A stretch of 64,000 bases of DNA. Source: Burkholderia sp. WP9. GTDB lineage: Bacteria; Pseudomonadota; Gammaproteobacteria; Burkholderiales; Burkholderiaceae. The notes below the pieces were generated by a model. That model saw only the letters and a list, made by a program, of their open reading frames with translations, was not told the origin of the DNA and ran no database searches. Below, one piece after another: positions 56,689 through 64,000 of this stretch (within the stretch, counting starts at the first letter, position 1; each line of letters opens with the position of its first letter). The stretch lies in contig NZ_FNTG01000001.1 of assembly GCF_900104795.1 (NCBI RefSeq), positions 3,658,001 through 3,722,000 of the forward strand, given 5' to 3'. A program made the position numbers and the translations under genes.

Positions 56689-58419
56689 ATGGCAACGCAC
56701 GTGTCAGGCGAAGGTGCACTCATCGAACCCAAAGACGGGTTGTCTTACGTCCGCGGTCCGACCGACATCCCGTTGAGCGACGCGACAGTTGGACAGTTTC
56801 TGCGCGATACGGCGGAGCGCTTTCCGGATCGTCCAGCCGTGGTGTTTCGCGAGCAGCGTATTCGCTGGACATGGAAGGAGTTCGCAGAAGAAGTCGACGT
56901 GTTGGCGGCCGGTTTGCTCGCGCTCGGCATCGTGAAAGGCGACCGGGTGGGCATCTGGTCGCCGAATCGGGTGGAATGGTTGCTTACCCAGTTTGCGACC
57001 GCGCGCATCGGCGCCGTGCTGGTCAATATCAATCCGGCATACCGGCTCGCGGAGCTCGAATACGCGCTGAACAAGGTCGGTTGCAAGGCGATCATTGCGG
57101 CCGAGCGTTTCAAGACCTCCATGTATCTGGAGATGTTGCAGGAACTCGCGCCCGAACTGGCCACGCAGGCGCCGGGAGAATTGCATGCGTCGAGATTGCC
57201 CGAACTGCGCTACGTGATTCGCATGTGCGATACCGAAACGCCGGGTATGTTGAGCTTTTCCGACGTGATCGAACAAGGTCGAGCGGCGCTGGATGTTCCA
57301 AAACTGGACGCCATCGGCGACACGCTTACGTGCCACGAGCCGATCAACATTCAGTTCACCAGCGGCACGACAGGCAATCCGAAGGGCGCGACGCTGACCC
57401 ATCGCAACGTGGTCAACAACGCGCGCTACATCGCGATGGCGATGCGGCTGACCGAACAAGATGGCTTGTGCATCCCGGTGCCGTTGTATCACTGCTTTGG
57501 CATGGTGCTGTCGGTGCTGGCGTGCGTATCGGTCGGCGCCAATATGGTGTTTCCCGGCGAGGGATTCGACCCGGCGGCAACGCTGGCCGCGGTCGCGGAA
57601 GAGCAGTGCACCGCGCTGCACGGCGTGCCGACCATGTTCATCGCAGAACTCGATCACCCTGACTTCGCCACCTACGACCTGTCGCGCCTGCGCACCGGCA
57701 TCATGGCGGGCTCGCCGTGCCCGATCGAGACCATGAAGAAGGTGGTCTCCAGGATGCATCTGGCGGAGATTACCATCGCCTACGGCATGACGGAAACCAG
57801 CCCGGTCTCGTTCCAGAGTTCGACCACCGACCCGCTGGACAAGCGCACGACCACGGTGGGCCGCATCCAGCCGCATCTGGAGGTGAAAATCGTCGATCCC
57901 CTTGGGAACATCGTGCCGGTGGGCGAAACCGGCGAGCTGTGCACTCGCGGCTATTCGGTGATGCAAGGCTACTGGGACGACGAGCCCAAGACACGCGAAA
58001 GCATTGTCGACGGCTGGATGCACACCGGCGATCTGGCGACGCTCGATGCTGAAGGCTACTGCAATATCGTCGGGCGCCTGAAGGACATGCTGATTCGCGG
58101 TGGCGAGAACATCTATCACCGCGAGATCGAGGAGTTTCTGTTCCGTCACCCGAAGGTCCAGAGCGTGCAGGTGTTCGGTGTGCCCGACTCGAAGTATGGC
58201 GAAGAGGTTTGCGCGTGGGTTGTCTTGCGCTCCGGTGAGCAGGCTACCGCGGAAGAGATCCAGCAGTTCTGCCAAGGTCAGATTGCGCACTACAAGGTGC
58301 CGAAGTACATCCGTTTCGTCGACGAACTGCCCATGACGGTGACCGGCAAGGTGCAGAAGTTCATCATGCGCGAACGGATGATTAGCGAATTGAAGCTGCG
58401 GGAAGACAAGACGGCGTGA
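56689..58419 (+). CDS. Acyl-CoA synthetase, AMP-forming (AMP-binding family)
   Basis: The 576-residue enzyme activates a carboxylic acid with ATP and couples it to CoA. The adenylation motif is [18 protein letters not shown] (residues about 224-241). [13 protein letters not shown] and [30 protein letters not shown] are the core and hinge, and the catalytic Lys lies in [11 protein letters not shown] near the C-terminus. The pattern suits medium- or long-chain fatty acids or related substrates (FadD/FCS-like), not acetate. It sits alone between the atp terminator and a gene-poor stretch, and its substrate cannot be given. Confidence 0.92.
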   Translation: MATHVSGEGALIEPKDGLSYVRGPTDIPLSDATVGQFLRDTAERFPDRPAVVFREQRIRWTWKEFAEEVDVLAAGLLALGIVKGDRVGIWSPNRVEWLLTQFATARIGAVLVNINPAYRLAELEYALNKVGCKAIIAAERFKTSMYLEMLQELAPELATQAPGELHASRLPELRYVIRMCDTETPGMLSFSDVIEQGRAALDVPKLDAIGDTLTCHEPINIQFTSGTTGNPKGATLTHRNVVNNARYIAMAMRLTEQDGLCIPVPLYHCFGMVLSVLACVSVGANMVFPGEGFDPAATLAAVAEEQCTALHGVPTMFIAELDHPDFATYDLSRLRTGIMAGSPCPIETMKKVVSRMHLAEITIAYGMTETSPVSFQSSTTDPLDKRTTTVGRIQPHLEVKIVDPLGNIVPVGETGELCTRGYSVMQGYWDDEPKTRESIVDGWMHTGDLATLDAEGYCNIVGRLKDMLIRGGENIYHREIEEFLFRHPKVQSVQVFGVPDSKYGEEVCAWVVLRSGEQATAEEIQQFCQGQIAHYKVPKYIRFVDELPMTVTGKVQKFIMRERMISELKLREDKTA

Positions 58420-59298
58420 CGGTCAATGGCCGGTCCGCGCGCGACGTAATGGCGCGACGGACCAGTCATTGAAGAACAGAAAACCAACCGTTTGCCCGGC
58501 GCAAGAGTTGCAAAACAACCGCTAACGCACTCTAAAAAGCGCCTTACTGCACTGCGCAAACGTTTGGCTAGGCGAAAAAAAAGCGGGCCTGGAGCCCGCT
58601 AAAAACCACACGCTACGGGGTTAGCGCGAGGAGACCAAAGAAGGAACCGACTGAGACGACGACCCTGCGTCGACTACGGCCCCAGCAGGGATGCCCCTTC
58701 ACAGGGCTTCGGCATGCGCCGACCGGCAAGTGCATCGTATCCGCTCACACCACGCACCCAGCCACATCCGTGTTGAAACCGTTGAGGCCATTGTGGGCGA
58801 ATTACCCTATGAGCGCGGTAACAAAGTGTTTCAGGTTGTAACGCCCGCCAGATAAGGCGCTGCGGGACATATTGCCAAAGAGAATTGTTTGAAACGTAAT
58901 ATTTACCGATGACTCGCTCGCAATTTCATACGCATGATTAATGCTATTCGCGAGGCATATTGCGGCGTATTCCGTTCAGTCGATTCCGCATGAAATGGTT
59001 GCATGGTCATCTTTTGGGGCGAAAAATCGCCTGTGTTACAGGGTCTGCCACCACCGGAAAAATCTCAGCAGCGCGAACGACGTCGCTTTGTTGTGTCGCA
59101 GCATATCGTCGGATATGCGATTGGCGCGTAAAGGGCTGGTTCGTCTGCTGGCGAACCGGGGTAATTGTTCCGCTTTTACTTAACGTCAGCCCTTCACCGT
59201 TACATGATTCGACGCGTGAGCGAAATCGGTCAGCATTTTCCGACCGCCCCCGGTTCACTGTGGGAGCGAAACGCGGGCGGCCGAGGCAAAGCGCCTTG
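58420..59298. other. Gene-poor region between the acyl-CoA synthetase and PheC-like genes
   Basis: About 880 bases. It holds the candidate small RNA, an AT-rich patch at 58870-58960, and short overlapping frames (58941-59183, 58960-59358 and others) that resemble nothing. No gene is supported. Confidence 0.45.
58568..58740 (-). ncRNA. Candidate small RNA with Rho-independent terminator (minus strand)
   Basis: On the minus strand a stem AGCGGGC/GCCCGCT with a five-base loop (58582-58600) is followed by a T run of nine, a strong terminator. No protein gene ends near it; the next minus-strand gene stops 700 bases upstream. The 150 bases before it fold into several short stems, for example CGGC/GCCG, GCCC/GGGC and CCCTGC/GCAGGG. 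TACGAT at about 58735 could be a -10 box. The 5' end is a guess, and the RNA matches no family I can name. Confidence 0.45.
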
Positions 59299-60096
59299 CT
59301 ACTTCAGCCACTTGTCCGAAATGGCCTGATATTCGCCGGTTGCCCGCGCGAGGTGTAGCCATTGGTCGACATACTCCTGGAATGCCACATCACCACGCGG
59401 CAGCAACCAGGCCTTTTCTCCGTATTGGAAGGGCTTATCCGGATGCACTGAGCAAAGGCCCGGATTCAGCTTTTGCTGCAGCAGCGTTTCAGACGCGTCG
59501 GTCACCATGACATCGGCTTTGCCTGCGAGGATCTGCTTGAAGATCGTCACGTTGTCCGGATAGACGGTCAGGTTGGCGTGCGGGAAATACTGCTTCGCGA
59601 AGCGCTCGTTGGTGCCGCCCGGGTTGACGATCACGCGAGTGGCAGGCTGGTCGATCTGCGCGACCGTCTGATATTTGGCGACGTCATCGCACCGAACGAT
59701 CGGCGTTTTGCCGTCGATCATGTACGCCTGCGTAAAAAACGCGCGCTTCTGGCGCTCAAGTGTTGGCGATACCCCGCCTACGCCTACGTCGCATTTGGCG
59801 ACGAAGTCGTTCATCAGGTTCGACCACGACGTCTTGATGTATTCCGCCTTGACGCCGAGTGATTTGGCGAGCGACTCCGTCATGTCGATATCGATGCCTT
59901 CGAACTGGCTGTCTGCCTTGTAGAACGAGTAGGGTTTGTAGTCGCCAGTCGTACAGGCGCGCAGTGTGCCACGGGCGATGATTTCGTCGAGCCGCGAAGG
60001 GGCCGCGGCAGCGGCGGTGCTCTGAGCCTGAGCCGCGCCCGCGTGCATCAAAACCCCGGTTAGCGCGCCGAGCAGCGCGAGTGTCGCCTTGTTCAT
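59299..60096 (-). CDS. PheC-like cyclohexadienyl dehydratase (periplasmic, binding-protein fold)
   Basis: The 265-residue protein has a signal peptide (MNKATLALLGALTGVLMHAG...AQAQ) and an amino-acid-binding-protein fold. It resembles the periplasmic cyclohexadienyl dehydratase PheC: RLDEIIARGTLRACTTGDYKPYSF, VNPGGTNERFAKQYF, YPDNVTIFKQILAGKADVMVTDA, and a C-terminal GEKAWLLPRGDVAFQEYVDQWLHLA. The Glu of NPGGTNE sits where PheC has its catalytic Glu. PheC converts prephenate or arogenate to phenylpyruvate or phenylalanine outside the cytoplasm. A plain amino acid-binding protein is the alternative, but no transporter genes lie nearby. AGGAG precedes the start at 60096. Confidence 0.8.
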   Translation of the reverse strand: MNKATLALLGALTGVLMHAGAAQAQSTAAAAAPSRLDEIIARGTLRACTTGDYKPYSFYKADSQFEGIDIDMTESLAKSLGVKAEYIKTSWSNLMNDFVAKCDVGVGGVSPTLERQKRAFFTQAYMIDGKTPIVRCDDVAKYQTVAQIDQPATRVIVNPGGTNERFAKQYFPHANLTVYPDNVTIFKQILAGKADVMVTDASETLLQQKLNPGLCSVHPDKPFQYGEKAWLLPRGDVAFQEYVDQWLHLARATGEYQAISDKWLK

Positions 60097-60313
60097 CGAG
60101 TCTCCTTGCTTGTATGTAATTGCGTGGTAAGTCCGTTCGATCATAGCGCGGCAATTCGGGCTTGAACATTGGCCGTTCAGCCAGGTGCGGCGCTGCCGCC
60201 GCCCCCTGCAAAACCCGTCGCGGGCGGGGCGCGCAACAGTTATTGCCCGCATCAAACGAGATGCGGCGAGCCCGCTCCGGTAAAATGCCTTTTTGCCCTG
60301 AGTCGTACGCAAC

Positions 60314-61414
60314 GTGGCCCATAAACTCCTGAACGACACTTTCCTGCGCGCGCTGCTGCGCCAGCCGACCGACTACACGCCGATCTGGCTGATGCGGCAA
60401 GCCGGCCGCTATCTGCCGGAATACAACGCCACGCGAGGTCGCGCGGGCAGTTTCCTCGGTCTGGCGAAGAACCCGGCATTCGCGACGGAAGTCACACTGC
60501 AACCGCTCGAGCGCTATCCGCTCGACGCCGCGATCCTGTTCTCCGACATCCTGACCGTGCCCGACGCCATGGGGCTCGGCCTTGAGTTCGTGACGGGCGA
60601 GGGCCCTCAGTTTGCGCGCCCGGTGCGAACAGAAGACGATGTCGCGCGCCTCGCGGTGCCGGACATCGACGCCACGCTGCGCTACGTGACCGACGCGGTG
60701 CGCGAAATCCGCACCGCGCTCACAGACGCGCAGGGACGTCAGCGCGTGCCGCTAATCGGTTTTTCGGGCAGTCCGTGGACGCTCGCGTGCTACATGGTCG
60801 AAGGCGGCGGTTCGGCCGATTTCCGCACGGTCAAGTCGATGCTGTATGCGCGTCCGGACCTGATGCATCGCATTCTCGACGTCAACGCGCGCTCGGTCGC
60901 GGCTTACCTGAACGCGCAGATCGAAGCTGGCGCGCAAGCCGTGATGATTTTCGACACGTGGGGTGGGGCGCTGGCGGACGGCGTGTATCAGCGCTTTTCA
61001 TTGCACTACATCCAGCAGGTGGTCAGCCAGTTGAAGCGCGACCACGACGGCGAAAAGGTGCCGGTAATCACCTTCACGAAGGGCGGCGGCCTATGGCTCG
61101 ACGAGATCGCTGAGATCGGCGTGGATGCGGTCGGCCTGGACTGGACCGTGAATCTGAGCAAGGCCCGCGAACGCGTGGGCGGGAAGGTGGCGCTGCAAGG
61201 CAATATCGATCCCTCGGTGTTGTTTGCCCCGCCGGCTACGATCCGCATGGAAGCGCGCGCCGTGCTCGACAGCTTCGGCAACCATCCGGGCCACGTGTTC
61301 AATCTCGGCCACGGCATTTCGCAGTTCACGCCGCCGGAGAATGTCGCTGAACTGGTGGACGAGGTGCATCGCCATAGCCGGGCTATTCGCAGCGGCGCTC
61401 ATGCACCGGTATGA
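60314..61414 (+). CDS. hemE: Uroporphyrinogen decarboxylase
   Basis: HemE decarboxylates the four acetate side chains of uroporphyrinogen III in haem synthesis. The 366-residue protein opens with [74 protein letters not shown] and the active-site segment FDTWGGAL follow. The start codon is GTG. TAAAAT 28 bases upstream is a possible -10 box. The Shine-Dalgarno site is weak. Confidence 0.97.
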   Translation: MAHKLLNDTFLRALLRQPTDYTPIWLMRQAGRYLPEYNATRGRAGSFLGLAKNPAFATEVTLQPLERYPLDAAILFSDILTVPDAMGLGLEFVTGEGPQFARPVRTEDDVARLAVPDIDATLRYVTDAVREIRTALTDAQGRQRVPLIGFSGSPWTLACYMVEGGGSADFRTVKSMLYARPDLMHRILDVNARSVAAYLNAQIEAGAQAVMIFDTWGGALADGVYQRFSLHYIQQVVSQLKRDHDGEKVPVITFTKGGGLWLDEIAEIGVDAVGLDWTVNLSKARERVGGKVALQGNIDPSVLFAPPATIRMEARAVLDSFGNHPGHVFNLGHGISQFTPPENVAELVDEVHRHSRAIRSGAHAPV

Positions 61415-61815
61415 GGCCGTAATCGTTACCAATTTTGCTGCGGCGCAGCGAACTGGGCTCTCGGTCTAAGGGAAAATTTGCGGTTGGCGGGCCGTCAGAT
61501 GGCGGTCCTGCGAAAGTCAAGACTTGACTTATGCACATTCATCACGCTGCGGCGCGGTAGAAGCTTTAGTCGCATCGCAACCCTTGCACATTGCAGGCGC
61601 ATTTGATCTAAGCCTTGTCTGGCAAGGGTTTGACGGGGGCGATACAGAATGTGCGGAAGCCCACAGAAGGCCGCTGCGCCGTGCTTTCGGGGCGTTCCGG
61701 GCAAAGTTCTCAACAAAGTTATCCACAGGCACGCGGGCCGATTGCAATTGTTCAGCGGAATCCAAAACTTAGCGCCGAAATTGAAGTTTTACTTTAACTT
61801 CGGGGGGAGCGCCGT
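61415..61815. other. Intergenic region between hemE and priA
   Basis: About 400 bases with a perfect DnaA box and short frames that resemble nothing. It probably holds the priA promoter, which I cannot place. Confidence 0.4.
61719..61727 (+). promoter_or_regulatory. DnaA box upstream of priA
   Basis: A perfect TTATCCACA about 90 bases upstream of the priA start. PriA restarts replication forks, so control by DnaA is a reasonable thought, but a single box proves little. Confidence 0.5.
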
Positions 61816-64000
61816 ATGCTCGACGGGCACCACGATGCGGCGTCGTGTCGCGCCCGTGCTTCTGATTTCCGCCTACGCGTGAGTGACGTGTTCGTTCGCG
61901 TCGCGCTGGATCATCCGCTGCCGACCCTGTTCGACTACCGGTGCGACACGCCCGAGCCGGTCGCGCCGGGCATGCTGGTGAGCGTGCCGTTTGGCAAGCG
62001 CGATGTCGTGGGACTCGTCTGCGAAGTGACCACTCACAGTGAGGTCCCGCCCGACCGCCTGCGCGCAGTCAATGGCGTGTGCACGGCGTGCCCGCCCGTC
62101 TCGTCGGAATGGTTGAGGTTGGCCGCGTTTGCCGCGGACTACTACCAGCGCGGTCTTGGCGAAGTGGCGTTGCCGGCTTTGCCGCAGGCGTTGCGCGATG
62201 CCTCCCGGTGGTCGCGCCTGTTTGCGCCGCAGGAGCGCTACAGCCTCACGCCCGCTGGCCACGCGTCGCTACCTGACGCGCTGCCTGCGCGGGCGAGCGC
62301 GTTGCGCAAGCTCGCGCAGACATTGGCCGGGACCGACTTCCTGCTGGCTGCCGACGCTCGCGCGCTGCATCCCAAAGCGATCGCCGCGCTCGATGCCTGG
62401 CAGGCGCAAGGCTGGGTGGCGCTCGACATCATCGAAGCCGCCGCAGCGCTTGCTATTCCAGCGTCGTCCGACGCGCCCGCGCCCACGCTGCCGACGCTCA
62501 CCGACGAGCAGGCCGCCGCGGTCGAAGCGATTCGCGACGCCAACGGCTTCGCGCCGTTCCTGCTGCACGGCGTGACGGGGAGCGGCAAGACCGAGGTCTA
62601 TTTGCGCGCGTTGGCCGAGATCCTCGCGGCAAAGCCCGACGCTCAGGCGCTGGTTCTCGTGCCCGAAATCAATCTGACCCCACAATTCGAGGCGGCCTTC
62701 CGCGCCCGCTTCGCCGCGCTCGAGGGCACGTCGATCGTCACGCTGCACAGCGGTCTCGCGGAAGGCGAGCGTGCTCGCAACTGGTTCGCCGCTCACACGG
62801 GCCGCGCCCGCATCGTACTCGGCACCCGGTTGGCGGTGCTCGCCTCGCTGCCGAAGCTCGCGATCATCGTCGTCGATGAAGAGCACGACCCGGCATACAA
62901 GCAGCAGGAAGGCTTGCGCTATTCGGCCCGTGATCTGGCGGTCTATCGCGCCAAGCAACTCGGCTTGCCGGTCGTGCTCGGCTCGGCCACGCCGTCGCTG
63001 GAAAGCTGGTGGCAGGCCGATCAGGGGCGCTACAAGCGGCTCACGTTATCGCGCCGCGCGGTCGCCGAGGCCGTGCTGCCTACCGTGAAGCTGATCGATC
63101 TGGAAGAAGAGCGGCGGCGCGGGCGGGCTTTTGTGGAAGGGTTGTCGGGGCCATTGATTGCCGCGCTGAAAGCGCGGCTCGAACGCGGTGAGCAAAGCCT
63201 CGTGTTCCTGAACCGCCGCGGTTATGCGCCGCAACTGGCCTGCGATGCCTGCGGCTGGGTCGCCGGCTGCCCACGTTGCAGCGCGTATGTCGTGTTGCAT
63301 AAGCCCGAGCGCGCGCTACGCTGCCACCACTGCGGCTGGGAAGCGCGCATTCCGCGTTCGTGCCCCGAGTGCGGCAACGTCGACATCGCACCGATGGGCC
63401 GCGGCACGCAGCGCGTCGAAGAAACACTGGCGAGCGCGGTGCCCGGCGCCCGGGTGTTGCGGATCGATGCCGACAGCACGCGCCGCAAAGGCAGCGCACA
63501 GGCGCTGTTCTCCGACGTGCACGCGGGCGAAGTCGACATCCTCGTCGGCACGCAGATGATCGCCAAAGGGCATGACTTCCAGCGCGTGTCGCTGGTCGGC
63601 GTGCTGAACGCCGACACCGCGCTCTTTTCCCACGACTTCCGCGCGAGCGAGCGGCTTTTCGCACAACTGATGCAAGTAAGCGGCCGGGCGGGCCGCGCGG
63701 GTTTGCCCGGCGAAGTGCTCGTGCAAACGCGCTATCCGCGCCACGCGCTCTACCACGCGCTGGGCCGCCACGACTATGTCGGCTTTGCCAACTCCACGCT
63801 GGCCGAGCGGCGCGACGCGCACTTGCCGCCGTTCGTCTATCAGGCGTTGCTGCGGGCCGAAGGCCGCACGCTCGAGGCCGCGCTGGCCTTTCTGCAGCAG
63901 GCGGCGGCCGCACTGGGCGACATTCCCGCTGCAGAACGCGTGACCGTCTATGACGCGGTGCCGCTCACTATCGTCAAGGTGATGCACGTGCATCGCGCAC
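61816..64000 (+). CDS. priA: Primosomal replication restart helicase PriA, cut by the window end
   Basis: PriA reloads the replicative helicase at stalled forks. The window holds about 730 residues of an intact frame; the C-terminus is beyond the edge. FLLHGVTGSGKTEVYL is Walker A, IIVVDEEHDPAYKQQEGLRYSARD contains the DEEH box, and PVVLGSATPSLES is motif III. Eight cysteines (CDACGWVAGCPRC ... CHHCGWEARIPRSCPECG) form the zinc domain. The N-terminal RVALDHPLPTLFDY is the 3' DNA-end-binding domain. I start it at the ATG at 61816, preceded by GGGGGGAG; a GTG at 61879 in the same frame is an alternative. Confidence 0.94.
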   Translation, partial: MLDGHHDAASCRARASDFRLRVSDVFVRVALDHPLPTLFDYRCDTPEPVAPGMLVSVPFGKRDVVGLVCEVTTHSEVPPDRLRAVNGVCTACPPVSSEWLRLAAFAADYYQRGLGEVALPALPQALRDASRWSRLFAPQERYSLTPAGHASLPDALPARASALRKLAQTLAGTDFLLAADARALHPKAIAALDAWQAQGWVALDIIEAAAALAIPASSDAPAPTLPTLTDEQAAAVEAIRDANGFAPFLLHGVTGSGKTEVYLRALAEILAAKPDAQALVLVPEINLTPQFEAAFRARFAALEGTSIVTLHSGLAEGERARNWFAAHTGRARIVLGTRLAVLASLPKLAIIVVDEEHDPAYKQQEGLRYSARDLAVYRAKQLGLPVVLGSATPSLESWWQADQGRYKRLTLSRRAVAEAVLPTVKLIDLEEERRRGRAFVEGLSGPLIAALKARLERGEQSLVFLNRRGYAPQLACDACGWVAGCPRCSAYVVLHKPERALRCHHCGWEARIPRSCPECGNVDIAPMGRGTQRVEETLASAVPGARVLRIDADSTRRKGSAQALFSDVHAGEVDILVGTQMIAKGHDFQRVSLVGVLNADTALFSHDFRASERLFAQLMQVSGRAGRAGLPGEVLVQTRYPRHALYHALGRHDYVGFANSTLAERRDAHLPPFVYQALLRAEGRTLEAALAFLQQAAAALGDIPAAERVTVYDAVPLTIVKVMHVHRA

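Noticed and set aside
58941..59358. Overlapping short frames in the gene-poor region before the PheC-like gene
   Set aside because: Their codon composition is poor and none resembles a known protein.

Overview
The window looks like a chromosome segment of a high-GC beta-proteobacterium of the Burkholderiaceae, most likely Paraburkholderia or Burkholderia. This rests on the split gsp type II secretion locus, the mnmG-rsmG-parA-parB-atpIBEFHAGDC order, two long LIV-type transporter clusters, the DUF3717 protein, phhA/phhB and the HU and COG0523 proteins. It is inferred from family content and gene order, not from a database match.

Layout. 1-6.7 kb: type II secretion genes gspH (cut by the window edge), gspG, gspF, gspE and gspD on the minus strand, with a short gspC on the plus strand. 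7.1-12 kb: a small lytic transglycosylase, a histidine-rich COG0523 GTPase, HU (minus) and the bifunctional tRNA-modifying enzyme MnmC. 12-15.8 kb: a CPA2 antiporter and a YbdK-type ligase. Each is flanked by a gene-poor stretch carrying perfect DnaA boxes. Two of these stretches share an inverted composite element: a DnaA box, a 13-nt spacer, then TTGTTAAC and TACTAC triplets. This resembles a replication-origin unwinding module. 15.8-22 kb: a MarR regulator with a cysteine-rich tail, a glutamine amidotransferase, an Old Yellow Enzyme, a SET-domain protein with a lysine-rich tail, a two-component system (minus) and a DUF3717 protein. 22-25.6 kb: the phenylalanine hydroxylase genes phhB and phhA (minus). 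Next to them is a divergent Lrp/AsnC regulator split by an intact IS50-like element with a 9-bp target duplication.

25.6-43.2 kb: a CYTH protein, a LysR regulator, then mmsA and a GMC oxidoreductase followed by a five-gene LIV-type ABC transporter. A second LIV cluster follows, with two tandem near-identical binding proteins and a LivM-LivG fusion. 43.2-47.8 kb: mnmG, rsmG, parA and parB. There are two perfect parS sites, one inside the terminator hairpin that closes the second LIV cluster and one inside mnmG. 48.5-56.5 kb: the complete F1Fo ATP synthase operon, with a good sigma70 promoter ahead of atpI and three copies of a structured RNA element ahead of atpG and atpC. 56.7-64 kb: an acyl-CoA synthetase, a gene-poor stretch with a candidate minus-strand small RNA, a PheC-like cyclohexadienyl dehydratase (minus), hemE and the start of priA.

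How it fits together. Chromosome maintenance functions (HU, DnaA boxes, ParABS, PriA) and growth-linked housekeeping (ATP synthase, tRNA modification by MnmC and MnmG, haem synthesis) cluster here. The large + strand operons to the right and the gsp operon on the minus strand to the left suit a position close to a replication origin. Phenylalanine metabolism appears twice, as catabolism by PhhA/PhhB and as PheC-type periplasmic synthesis. No tRNA, rRNA, CRISPR array or prophage was seen.
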